Below are positions 1 through 6,210 of a stretch of 9,545 nt of DNA, in pieces. Positions within the stretch are counted from its first letter, which is position 1. The number at the start of each line of letters is the position of its first letter. Origin of the DNA: Clostridia bacterium (GTDB lineage Bacteria; Bacillota; Clostridia; Oscillospirales; QAMX01); contig JAFYNU010000147.1 of the NCBI GenBank assembly GCA_017547975.1, positions 1 to 9,545 on the forward strand, given 5' to 3'. The translations under genes were made by a program, and so were the position numbers. The notes under the pieces are model-generated. The model was given only the letters and a program-made list of their open reading frames with translations, had not been told where the DNA came from and ran no database searches.

Positions 1-513
1 GAACCAGCTGATCAGCACCAATTCATCCGGTTCAGGAATGATAAAGTGTTCGCCGTATGTTTCTTCGTGTTCAATGATAATATTTTCCCCAATGCCTTCC
101 ACGATGGGATGACCGGGATCTACTACCCACAGGATTTCCTTGTCCCCCGATTCACGCCACTTGAGCAGGCCGGAATCGGTTCCCATAAGCTTGGTAAAGA
201 TCTTGGAAGCGTGGCCGGAATGCAGGACTACCATGCCCATCCCCTCCATCACGCGTTTATAGACTCGTTCTACGATCTCATCCTGTACGTCGCCATGACG
301 CATATGGCCCCACCAAAAGAGAACGTCGGTATTGGCCAGAACTTCTTCGGTCAAGCCGTGCTCCGGCATTTCCAGGGTTGCGGTCTTTACGTCATCAAAA
401 CCATTTTCACGCAAAAATGCCGCCACAGTTTCATGAATGCCATCCGGATATATGGCCTTGACAGCTTCATCGGTTTTTTCATGGGCAAATTCATTCCATA
501 CAGTAATTTTCAT
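1..513 (-). CDS. ThuA-like domain protein (trehalose utilization family), C-terminus cut off by window edge
   Basis: The first 171 residues are visible and the frame is still open at the left edge. The N-terminus (MKITVWNEFAHEK, then IYPDGIHE at 21-28), WWGH at 67-70, LHSGHAS at 97-103 and a GHPIVEGIG segment at 134-142 match the ThuA family, whose members are usually about 210-260 residues with a glutamine-amidotransferase-like fold. The family is linked to disaccharide and sugar catabolism, but its chemical reaction is poorly defined, so no substrate is assigned. I chose the ATG at 513 because AAGGAAGG (521-528 on the complementary strand) lies 7 nt upstream; an in-frame ATG at 534 overlaps that site's upstream side and has no ribosome binding site of its own. 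The protein is probably cytosolic, as no signal peptide is seen. The gene has its own promoter and no upstream partner in the window; what follows it lies outside. Confidence 0.85.
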   Translation of the reverse strand, partial: MKITVWNEFAHEKTDEAVKAIYPDGIHETVAAFLRENGFDDVKTATLEMPEHGLTEEVLANTDVLFWWGHMRHGDVQDEIVERVYKRVMEGMGMVVLHSGHASKIFTKLMGTDSGLLKWRESGDKEILWVVDPGHPIVEGIGENIIIEHEETYGEHFIIPEPDELVLISWF

Positions 514-570
514 ACGCAGACCTTCCTTTTTCATAATCACGGCACGTATCCTGTGCCTCAAGTTGTCTTC

Positions 571-599
571 ATTATAGCATGTCTTACTTCCTGATGCAA
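571..599 (-). promoter_or_regulatory. SigA-type promoter of the ThuA-like gene
   Basis: Read on the minus strand, TTGCAT (599-594) and TATAAT (576-571) are separated by exactly 17 bp, and TGC directly precedes the -10, giving an extended -10. The start codon lies about 58 nt downstream of the -10. No clear operator palindrome is seen in the short leader. Confidence 0.8.
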
Positions 600-612
600 G
601 CACAATTATACG

Positions 613-645
613 AAAATGGCATGAGCTTTTCACTCATGCCATTTT
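613..645 (-). terminator. Intrinsic terminator of the VanW-domain gene
   Basis: A perfect 13-bp inverted repeat (613-625 and 633-645, AAAATGGCATGAG and its complement) has a 7-nt loop. It lies 36 nt past the stop codon of the leftward VanW gene. In that direction the stem ends in TTTT, making a Rho-independent terminator; the flanking A/T tracts are symmetric, so weak function in the other direction is possible. Confidence 0.8.
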
Positions 646-681
646 ACAGTCACTATTCGCTTATTCTTCAGATGAATCGGG

Positions 682-2529
682 TTACGGTTCTGGCACAGGC
701 TCGGGATCCGGCGTGGGCTCGGGCTCCGGCGTGGGCTCGGGCTCCGGCGTGGGCTCGGGCTCCGGAGTCGGCGCGGGATCCGGAGTCGGATCCGGTTGCG
801 GTTCTACAACTGCATTGGGATCAATCAGCTTACCCGCTGCATCCATATACGGAGTGCCATCGGATTTCAAATAGGCCGCAATGTAGGTAATTTTGTCCTG
901 CGTCTTATAATCGGAATCGTTTACCCAGGAGGTGGAAACCTTTTTGCCGTTGTCATACTTGGTAATATAGGTGGTGCTGGTGTAACCAAGCTGACCGCCG
1001 GTGGATTTCTTCTGTCCAAGCTTTGTCAGTCCTTGTTCATTTGCTTCCGCACTGCCCAGTTGGACGTACTTGGTTTCGGTCTCATATTGCTTAACGGAAT
1101 TCTGCGTAGAAGACAGCTCATAGGTATAATTGTCCAGCTTGGTACCATAAATGGTAACCTTCAGCGAACCGCCGCTGCGAGAGACCATAACCTTGATGGG
1201 CCATTCGGTATTGTTCTTGAATTTATAATCCAACGACCCCCATGCAACCGTTGCATCCTGCCCAAGTTTGGTGTAGGATACGGCAAAGCGATGGGCATAT
1301 CTTTCAGTAGGTTCAAGACCTGCACGCAGAGTTGCGATATAGATGGTGCTGGAAAGCTGGCAAATACCGCCGCCAATACCATCCACCACTTCGCCGCTCT
1401 GGAATATCTTTGCATCCCGGTATCCCTTCGCCGCAGTACGGACTCCCACCACTCCGTTGTAGGAGAAAATATCTCCCGGACAGATGACGGTACCGTTAAC
1501 CGCTTTACTGGCAAGGTCGATGTTATGGGTACGGTTCTTTTCGCCCGGATTCAGTTTGGTTGTCCACGTGGAAAGCACGTCCCGGAACAGCATGGCTTCA
1601 ATGGATTCCCGGTTGTCCTCCGGTTCTTGAATAATTAAATTGATGGAAAAGCCACGTTTGGATTCCTCCATTCGGGTTTTAGCTTCTTCCAAATCAAAGT
1701 CCACACCGGTAATGCCCTTGGTAATTACGTATTTATGATTACCCTTGTAGTTCTTCAGATCTTCTTCGGTGTACTTATCAGCCGTTTCTTCGGTCCAATC
1801 CAGGGGAACGTATTTGATTTCCGTTTGGGTCGCTTCCACAAAAATTTCTTCCCGAATGGCTTCCAGGTCGAGTTTGCTCTGTTCGGTGATCTGATGTTGC
1901 GGCTCGTAACTGCCAAAAGTCAAACTCTCGATCCGACTCTTCATCTCATCCACAAGAGCCTTGCGGTCAAACTTGCGCTCCTCCTGGCCTTTATCAAGCG
2001 TAATAAAGGTTTCTTCCACCTTGTATGTGGGTTCCACCAGTTCCAAAGATGCCAGTTGGATAAACTTGTTCACCTTTTCTTCCACAATATCGGTGGAGGT
2101 CAACACGGTAAATTCAAGATCATCTGCGTTGATGCCCTTTTGGATATATCCATACTGGGCAATCACCGACTTGTTCCGCCCCATTTCCATAGCTGCCTTG
2201 GCAAGGGACGCCGCATCATAGGAAATTCCTGCTTCGTCAGCGGTAATTTCAACCGAAAAGCCTTCGTAATCAATGGAGAAGGTCTGTTCCGAAAAGGTTT
2301 CTTCACTTTTTGCCAAAATGGCTGCTTCGGCTTCCTCCAAAGTCATACCGGAAAGGTCCATACCTCCCATGGTAACACCTGGGTAAATTTTATCATAACT
2401 TTCCACCTGTCCCCGGAGCCAATTCATCACAAAAATACCGGAAACGATCAATATGATCAACAAAGCGGCAATTCCTATGTACAGGAATTTGAATTTTTTG
2501 AAATGATTCATTTTGTCTTCTTTATTCAT
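682..2529 (-). CDS. Membrane-anchored VanW-domain surface protein with G5-like module and Pro/Glu repeat tail
   Basis: The protein has 615 residues. A short basic N-terminus (FKKFKF) precedes one membrane helix at about 15-36, with the rest predicted outside the cell. Residues 48-300 resemble the repeated putative peptidoglycan-binding (YoaR/PG_binding_4) region that precedes VanW in many Bacillota. The VanW domain spans about 333-462 and carries the hallmark GGGICQ at 386-391. Residues 478-550 look like a G5 module (GGQLGY, then YDNGKKV). The tail at 575-615 alternates Pro with Asp/Glu (PTPEPE units), a likely wall-spanning or flexible segment; no LPXTG sorting motif follows. VanW was named from vancomycin clusters, but its role is unproven, and nothing here indicates glycopeptide resistance. 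A cell-wall-associated role is inference. The ATG at 2529 has GAGGTG (2535-2540) 5 nt upstream, which favours it over the Met at residue 7. The gene looks monocistronic, with its own promoter and terminator. Confidence 0.9.
   Translation of the reverse strand: MNKEDKMNHFKKFKFLYIGIAALLIILIVSGIFVMNWLRGQVESYDKIYPGVTMGGMDLSGMTLEEAEAAILAKSEETFSEQTFSIDYEGFSVEITADEAGISYDAASLAKAAMEMGRNKSVIAQYGYIQKGINADDLEFTVLTSTDIVEEKVNKFIQLASLELVEPTYKVEETFITLDKGQEERKFDRKALVDEMKSRIESLTFGSYEPQHQITEQSKLDLEAIREEIFVEATQTEIKYVPLDWTEETADKYTEEDLKNYKGNHKYVITKGITGVDFDLEEAKTRMEESKRGFSINLIIQEPEDNRESIEAMLFRDVLSTWTTKLNPGEKNRTHNIDLASKAVNGTVICPGDIFSYNGVVGVRTAAKGYRDAKIFQSGEVVDGIGGGICQLSSTIYIATLRAGLEPTERYAHRFAVSYTKLGQDATVAWGSLDYKFKNNTEWPIKVMVSRSGGSLKVTIYGTKLDNYTYELSSTQNSVKQYETETKYVQLGSAEANEQGLTKLGQKKSTGGQLGYTSTTYITKYDNGKKVSTSWVNDSDYKTQDKITYIAAYLKSDGTPYMDAAGKLIDPNAVVEPQPDPTPDPAPTPEPEPTPEPEPTPEPEPTPDPEPVPEP
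698..787 (-). repeat. Five tandem 18-bp repeats encoding the Pro/Glu tail
   Basis: Units start at 698, 716, 734, 752 and 770. Units 2 and 3 (GGCTCGGGCTCCGGCGTG on the + strand) are identical; unit 4 differs at 2 bases, unit 1 at 1, and unit 5 is the most diverged. Each unit encodes six residues of the PTPEPE type. Because 18 is a multiple of 3, gain or loss of units would change tail length without a frameshift. Confidence 0.9.
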
Positions 2530-2574
2530 ATTTTCACCTCATAATTGAGTTTGTCATTTGAATCGTTTTTTATT

Positions 2575-2604
2575 ATTATATATCATATGTTATCATCTTG
2601 TCAA
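2575..2604 (-). promoter_or_regulatory. SigA-type promoter of the VanW-domain gene
   Basis: On the minus strand a consensus TTGACA (2604-2599) is followed by TATAAT (2580-2575) at 18-bp spacing, with an overlapping TATATA (2582-2577) at 16 bp. The start codon is about 45 nt downstream. The 275-nt gap at 2530-2804 also holds the rightward promoter of the SDR gene; the A/T-rich stretch between them (about 2605-2705) shows no gene. Confidence 0.75.
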
Positions 2605-2705
2605 CAACAATTCTTTTCCATTTCTCAATTTCTTTTTGCGTCTATATCGTCCAAATTTTCGCTGTCATATCCTGCTTTTTTCTCAACTATTTTCAAAAGC
2701 TCTTC

Positions 2706-2734
2706 TTGCGAATTTCCAAACTTCATGGTATTAT
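2706..2734 (+). promoter_or_regulatory. SigA-type promoter of the SDR/UxuA-like operon
   Basis: TTGCGA (2706-2711) and TATTAT (2729-2734) are 17 bp apart, with TGG just before the -10 giving an extended -10. The predicted transcript start is near 2741, leaving a leader of about 64 nt that contains a palindrome at 2754-2780. Confidence 0.7.
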
Positions 2735-2753
2735 GTAGCTATACAAGATTTTT

Positions 2754-2780
2754 TCGGTATACGGTCATATCGCATACCGA
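2754..2780 (+). promoter_or_regulatory. Candidate operator: interrupted palindrome in the SDR operon leader
   Basis: TCGGTAT (2754-2760) and its exact complement ATACCGA (2774-2780) flank a 13-bp centre that itself has CG on both sides in symmetric position. It sits about 13 bp after the predicted transcript start and before the AAGGAG at 2791-2796, a position typical of a repressor site. There is no T-run after it, so it is not a terminator. The GGTATAC stretch inside it recalls half of the E. coli UxuR/ExuR core (GGTATACC), but that resemblance is short and may be chance. The regulator is not in this window. Confidence 0.4.
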
Positions 2781-2804
2781 GTTGAATGTAAAGGAGCAAA
2801 CAAT

Positions 2805-3659
2805 ATGTCCAAAACTGCACTTGTCACCGGTGGCAGCCACAACATTGGTCAGGGTATTGCCATTGTTCTGGCGGAAAAAGGCTACGACGTAGCCATCACC
2901 TACAACAACCGCCTGGAAGGCGCTCTGGAAACCAAGCGCCAGATTGAAGCCCTCGGCAGAAGATGCTTCGTGTACCAGGCCAGCCTGAACGAAGCCGACG
3001 TTCCCGAAAAGACCGTTAACCAGGCCCACAAGGATCTTGGACATCTGGATCTGATGGTCTGTAACGCCGGCCGCGACAGCCGTGTTTCCATTCTTTCGGT
3101 TACCGAAGCCGACCTGCGTTTCCTTTACGAATCCAACTACCGCAATTACATCCTCTGTGCTGCAGCCGCTGCACGCCATATGGTGAAGGATGAGATCGCC
3201 GGCAGCATCATTTTCATCACCTCCACCCGTGCCGAACAGGCTTATCCTGATGATTTCATCTACGGCGGGTTCAAGGCAGCCATCAAACGCGCCTGTGAAT
3301 CGCTGGCTCTGGAACTTTCTGCATACAATATCCGCGTCAACTGTGTTGCCCCCGGTGCTACCTGGCCCGCCGACGCAGGACATGACCCCAACGAAATTCC
3401 CTTTATCAAGGAATCCATCCCCATGCACCGTTCCGGTACCGCTCGTGACAACGGCGAAGCAGTGGCTTATCTAGCCAGCGATGCCGCAAGCTACATCACC
3501 GGCGTTTCCCTGCGGGTGGACGGCGGTTTGATCCTGCCGGGCATGATGGAAGGTCACGCTCCGGTTCATTGGGTCCGCAAGGAATGGTTGGACAAGAACC
3601 GCGAAAAAGCAATGGAAATGCTGGAAGCTTCCTTGAAGGAAGGAGAAGCCGATGTCTGA
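2805..3659 (+). CDS. Short-chain dehydrogenase/reductase (SDR), possible sugar-acid oxidoreductase
   Basis: This 284-residue protein is a classical SDR with a Rossmann fold. It shows the cofactor motif TGGSHNIGQG at 8-17, NAG at 87-89, the catalytic serine in ITS (S140), the YxxxK pair as Y153/K157 (YGGFK, where many have YSASK), the APG segment at 182-184, and the C-terminal SDR signature from LASDAASYITG (223-233) to VDGG (238-241). The length is slightly above the usual 250 owing to a charged tail (about 252-284) that may be a family-specific extension. It should use NAD(P)(H) in the cytosol. Its stop overlaps by 8 bp the start of a UxuA-like gene, so the two are translationally coupled. 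By analogy with Gram-positive uxu clusters in which an SDR replaces UxuB, it could be a fructuronate/mannonate oxidoreductase; this is inference from context, and other polyols or keto-sugars are possible. AAGGAG lies 8 nt before the ATG. Confidence 0.9.
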   Translation: MSKTALVTGGSHNIGQGIAIVLAEKGYDVAITYNNRLEGALETKRQIEALGRRCFVYQASLNEADVPEKTVNQAHKDLGHLDLMVCNAGRDSRVSILSVTEADLRFLYESNYRNYILCAAAAARHMVKDEIAGSIIFITSTRAEQAYPDDFIYGGFKAAIKRACESLALELSAYNIRVNCVAPGATWPADAGHDPNEIPFIKESIPMHRSGTARDNGEAVAYLASDAASYITGVSLRVDGGLILPGMMEGHAPVHWVRKEWLDKNREKAMEMLEASLKEGEADV

Positions 3660-4728
3660 TCGTATTGCCATGAAAGCTGTTCCCGGTTATTTCAACAGCA
3701 AACCGGGCATCCAGGTTGGCACGAAGATGGAAGGCAAAGTTTATCGTGACGAGCACGGTAAGATCGTTTTCGATGAAAACGGTATCAACTTCCTCAAACA
3801 GCTTGGCGTAGAGTGGGTCATGCTCGGTCATGGGCAGGTTCCTGAACACACCGCCGAGTGCTATCAGGAGCTCTCCTACGAACTCGGCAAGCGCGGCCTG
3901 AAAATCTACCGCCTGGAAAATTACAACCTGCACAACATGTCCTCGGTCACCCTGGGTCTTCCCGACCGGGACGAATATATTGCGCGCTATCTCCAATACA
4001 TCAAGGACCTGGGTTCCGCCGGAATCCACTACTCTACCTACGCCCACATGGGTAATGGCATTTGGCGTGGTGACATCCGCCGGGAAGTCCGTGGCGGTGC
4101 CACCGCAGGCGGTCTTGATCTGAACGCCCCCAATAAGTCCATCGTCTTCGGCGACTTTAACTGGCCCCTGTCCCATGGCAGAGAGTATTCCGAAGAAGAG
4201 CTTTGGGAAAACTATGAATACTTCATTCGCCAGGTGGTTCCGGTTGCCGAATCCAGCAAGGTCTACATCGGTATTCATCCGGATGATCCTCCCGTTTACA
4301 CCATGGCCGGTGTCCCCCGCTGTGTCTTCGGTAATTTCGAAGGCTATAAGAAAGCCCTGACCATTGCCAATTCCAAGAATATCGGTTGCTGCCTGTGCGT
4401 TGGTTGCTGGCTGGAGGGCGGCGAGCTGATGGGGTGCTCCCCGGAAGAATTCATTCGTTGGCTTGCCGAACGGGGTCTCCTGTTCAAGCTTCACGTCCGC
4501 AACGTCACCGCTCCCCTTTCAGCAGAAGGCGGCTTCAATGAAACATTCCCCGATGCGGGTTATTACAACCTCATCAACGTCCTGAAGGCCTTGGACGAGG
4601 TCGGGTTTGACGGTTGCATCATGAATGACCATCTGATCGACATGGTTGGTGGCCACTACACCTGCGAAGCCTACTTTACTGCTTACCTGAAGGGTGCAGT
4701 AGACGCGGTACAGAATCATCTCTTCTAA
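3652..4728 (+). CDS. Mannonate dehydratase (UxuA)-like TIM-barrel protein
   Basis: The 358 residues resemble the UxuA family of xylose-isomerase-like barrels, near the 360-395 length of known members. UxuA turns D-mannonate into 2-keto-3-deoxy-gluconate using Mn2+. The typical metal-site segments appear in order: HPDDPP at 209-214, a Cys-containing CVG (C249), H281 in LHVRN, and D326 in NDH. A family-like FNETFPDAG precedes a KALDEVGFDG segment (312-321). Differences from textbook UxuA include CVGC for CTGS, NDH in place of RPDH, and a cysteine-rich GCCLCVGC stretch (245-252), so the substrate may be a related sugar acid. The ATG at 3652 lies inside the SDR gene, with AAGGAG (3640-3645) 6 nt upstream. 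A terminator follows 5 nt after the stop. Neither KDG kinase nor aldolase is in the window, so the pathway must continue elsewhere. A general sugar-phosphate isomerase/epimerase is the main alternative. Confidence 0.75.
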   Translation: MSDRIAMKAVPGYFNSKPGIQVGTKMEGKVYRDEHGKIVFDENGINFLKQLGVEWVMLGHGQVPEHTAECYQELSYELGKRGLKIYRLENYNLHNMSSVTLGLPDRDEYIARYLQYIKDLGSAGIHYSTYAHMGNGIWRGDIRREVRGGATAGGLDLNAPNKSIVFGDFNWPLSHGREYSEEELWENYEYFIRQVVPVAESSKVYIGIHPDDPPVYTMAGVPRCVFGNFEGYKKALTIANSKNIGCCLCVGCWLEGGELMGCSPEEFIRWLAERGLLFKLHVRNVTAPLSAEGGFNETFPDAGYYNLINVLKALDEVGFDGCIMNDHLIDMVGGHYTCEAYFTAYLKGAVDAVQNHLF

Positions 4729-4733
4729 TTTGA

Positions 4734-4770
4734 AAAAGCCAAGCGGAAATTTCCGCTTGGCTTTTCTTTT
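4734..4770 (+). terminator. Strong, near-symmetric terminator shared by convergent genes
   Basis: A perfect palindrome at 4734-4765 has a GC-rich 9-bp stem core (GCCAAGCGG, 4738-4746, with its complement at 4753-4761) around AAATTT, and is followed by TTTTCTTTT. It ends the SDR/UxuA-like transcript. The A-run on its left gives a T-run on the other strand, so it can also stop the leftward small gene that ends at 4786. Confidence 0.9.
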
Positions 4771-4785
4771 CATTACTGCCTTATC

Positions 4786-4950
4786 CTACGAATTCTCTTC
4801 GCTAAACTCTTCGGTAACTTCTGCCTGCCCCCCAGCGACAACAATCACCCTATCTTTAAAACAGGCGGTTATCACCAAAAGTGTAAGAAGCACCGCCACC
4901 AGAAGGCCATGCAGTACAATAAACCGGATTTCTTTTTTATTCTTTTTCAT
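4786..4950 (-). CDS. Tiny putative lipoprotein or single-span membrane protein, unknown function
   Basis: The gene encodes 54 residues. The N-terminus MKKNKKEIR is strongly basic, followed by a hydrophobic stretch at 10-29 (leucine and valine rich) that ends in the lipobox-like V-I-T-A-C with Cys30. If cleaved there, a 25-residue mature lipoprotein (FKDRVIVVAGG, then an acidic end) would remain; otherwise it is a one-span membrane protein with a short acidic outer tail. I chose the ATG at 4950 because AAGGAG (4957-4962 on the complementary strand) is 6 nt upstream; longer in-frame starts to 5031 run over the promoter. That promoter, the ribosome binding site and the shared terminator argue that the gene is real despite its size. 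I do not recognise a family. It is divergent from glucokinase, and there is no evidence of a functional tie. Confidence 0.7.
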   Translation of the reverse strand: MKKNKKEIRFIVLHGLLVAVLLTLLVITACFKDRVIVVAGGQAEVTEEFSEENS

Positions 4951-5002
4951 GGATTGCTCCTTTGATAAACTCATTGGAAGATATTCTCGATAACACCCCT
5001 TC

Positions 5003-5031
5003 ATTATACCGTTTTCCCATACGAAAGTCAA
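5003..5031 (-). promoter_or_regulatory. SigA-type promoter of the tiny lipoprotein gene
   Basis: On the minus strand TTGACT (5031-5026) and TATAAT (5008-5003) are spaced by 17 bp. The start codon is about 53 nt downstream of the -10. It faces away from the glucokinase promoter, with 33 bp between the two -35 boxes. Confidence 0.8.
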
Positions 5032-5064
5032 CGCTTCTAATTTTTCTTTTTTCCAAGAACCCTG

Positions 5065-5093
5065 TTGATTTTACAGATAAGATGTGCTAAAAT
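5065..5093 (+). promoter_or_regulatory. SigA-type promoter of the glucokinase gene
   Basis: TTGATT (5065-5070) and TAAAAT (5088-5093) are 17 bp apart, with TGC just before the -10 (extended -10). The leader is only about 22 nt before the ATG at 5122. I see no cre-like catabolite site nearby. Confidence 0.7.
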
Positions 5094-5121
5094 CATTTTA
5101 TTATATTTGGGAGGTCTATCT

Positions 5122-6063
5122 ATGTATTACATCGGCATCGATCTTGGCGGCACCAACATTGCTGTTGGCCTTGTCAACGAAGAAATGAAGCTTGTGGCAA
5201 CCAAAAGCACCCCGACTTTGACCAATCGTGACATCAATGAAATTATCAAGGATATGGCAGAAACGACTCTCGCTCTGATTGCAGAGCAGGGTTTGACCGA
5301 AGCCGACGTAGCCGCTATTGGTATCGGTTCCCCCGGTACTGTTGACGGCAAGAATGGTGTCATCATCTACTCCTGCAACATTCCCTTCAACCATACCAAT
5401 ATTCGCGAAGCCTTCAAGGCATATACCTCTATTCCGGTTTACTGCGGCAATGATGCCGACGTAGCTGCCCTTGGCGAAGCCTACGCCGGTGCTGCTGCCG
5501 GTTGTGATCATGCTATTATGATCACCCTTGGTACCGGTGTTGGCGGCGGTGTCATCGTTAACAAGCACATTGTTGCCGGATTTAACGGAGCCGGCGGAGA
5601 ATTGGGTCATATGGTTATCGAAAAGGACGGCGCCCCGTGTAACTGCGGCCGTAAGGGTTGCTGGGAAGCCTACTCCTCTGCCACCGGTTTGATCCGCATG
5701 ACCAAAGAAGCCATGGAAAAGAACAAAGATTCCATGATGTGGAAGCTTGCCCCCACTCTGGACGAAGTTGACGGCAAAACCTCCTTTGATGCCATGAAGC
5801 AGGGCGACGAAACTGCCAAGCAGGTTGTTGATACCTATTGTGATTACCTGGCTTGCGGTCTTCTCAACATCATCAACATCTTCCAGCCCGAGGTTCTGTG
5901 CCTGGGCGGCGGCGTTGCAAAGCAAGGCCAGTTCCTGATCGACTTGCTGATGCCGAGAATTGAAAAGGAACGTTATTCTAAGGACATCCCCCAGACCACC
6001 ATCAAACCCGCCATTCTTGGCAACGATGCCGGTATCATCGGCGCCGCCATGCTTGGCAAATAA
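5122..6063 (+). CDS. glcK: ROK-family glucokinase
   Basis: The 313 residues match the ROK (repressor, ORF, kinase) sugar kinases at their usual length of 300-325, and specifically the form without an N-terminal DNA-binding domain. The phosphate-binding DLGGTN lies at 7-12, a second glycine-rich loop LGTGVGGG at 136-143, and the catalytic Asp111 in GNDAD. The zinc site is complete: His163 in ELGH, plus C173, C175 and C180 in CNCGRKGC. It should phosphorylate glucose with ATP in the cytosol; a related hexose such as mannose or fructose cannot be excluded from sequence alone. The frame could be opened further upstream (5065), but GGGAGG (5109-5114) 7 nt before the ATG at 5122 and the conserved MYYIGIDLGGT start decide it. 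It is a single-gene transcript with its own promoter and terminator. Confidence 0.92.
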   Translation: MYYIGIDLGGTNIAVGLVNEEMKLVATKSTPTLTNRDINEIIKDMAETTLALIAEQGLTEADVAAIGIGSPGTVDGKNGVIIYSCNIPFNHTNIREAFKAYTSIPVYCGNDADVAALGEAYAGAAAGCDHAIMITLGTGVGGGVIVNKHIVAGFNGAGGELGHMVIEKDGAPCNCGRKGCWEAYSSATGLIRMTKEAMEKNKDSMMWKLAPTLDEVDGKTSFDAMKQGDETAKQVVDTYCDYLACGLLNIINIFQPEVLCLGGGVAKQGQFLIDLLMPRIEKERYSKDIPQTTIKPAILGNDAGIIGAAMLGK

Positions 6064-6077
6064 GCATGTTTTTCCCG

Positions 6078-6106
6078 GGCACACGCTTTGTAGCGTGTGC
6101 CTTTTT
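6078..6106 (+). terminator. Intrinsic terminator of the glucokinase gene
   Basis: A perfect 10-bp stem, GGCACACGCT (6078-6087) and AGCGTGTGCC (6092-6101), closes a 4-nt TTGT loop and is followed directly by TTTTT. It begins 15 nt after the glcK stop. Confidence 0.92.
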
Positions 6107-6146
6107 GTATGCCCCAAAAAGATTTTTGTAATCTTGAAAAAAACAC

Positions 6147-6175
6147 TTGTATTTCTGATGCGAATATAGTATAAT
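6147..6175 (+). promoter_or_regulatory. SigA-type promoter of the thrR-hom-aspartate kinase operon
   Basis: TTGTAT (6147-6152) and a consensus TATAAT (6170-6175) are 17 bp apart. The predicted start near 6182 leaves about 29 nt to the TTG start codon, too little for a riboswitch, T-box or leader-peptide attenuator. Small inverted repeats lie just upstream at 6115-6135. Confidence 0.8.
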
Positions 6176-6210
6176 AGATCCGTTAGTTTTTGTTGAATGG
6201 AGAGATTGAT

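Noticed and set aside
46..594. A 182-residue rightward open frame
   Set aside because: It is the shadow of the ThuA-like gene, whose minus-strand frame has family motifs, a ribosome binding site and a promoter.
698..787. Short regular repeats as a possible CRISPR array
   Set aside because: The 18-bp units abut with no spacers and encode an in-frame Pro/Glu tail.
682..2529. Vancomycin resistance, suggested by the VanW domain
   Set aside because: VanW domains are common in Bacillota outside resistance clusters, and no vanA/B, vanH, vanX or vanRS homologue is present.
796..2544. Long rightward open frames across the VanW gene
   Set aside because: They are antisense shadows of a clear VanW-domain protein.
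3496..4494. A 332-residue open frame on the minus strand
   Set aside because: It lies antisense to the SDR and UxuA-like genes, with no ribosome binding site or family motif seen.
6107..6210. Lysine or threonine riboswitch, T-box or attenuator ahead of the hom/aspartate kinase operon
   Set aside because: The predicted leader is about 29 nt, far too short, and no hairpin with a T-run lies between promoter and start codon.
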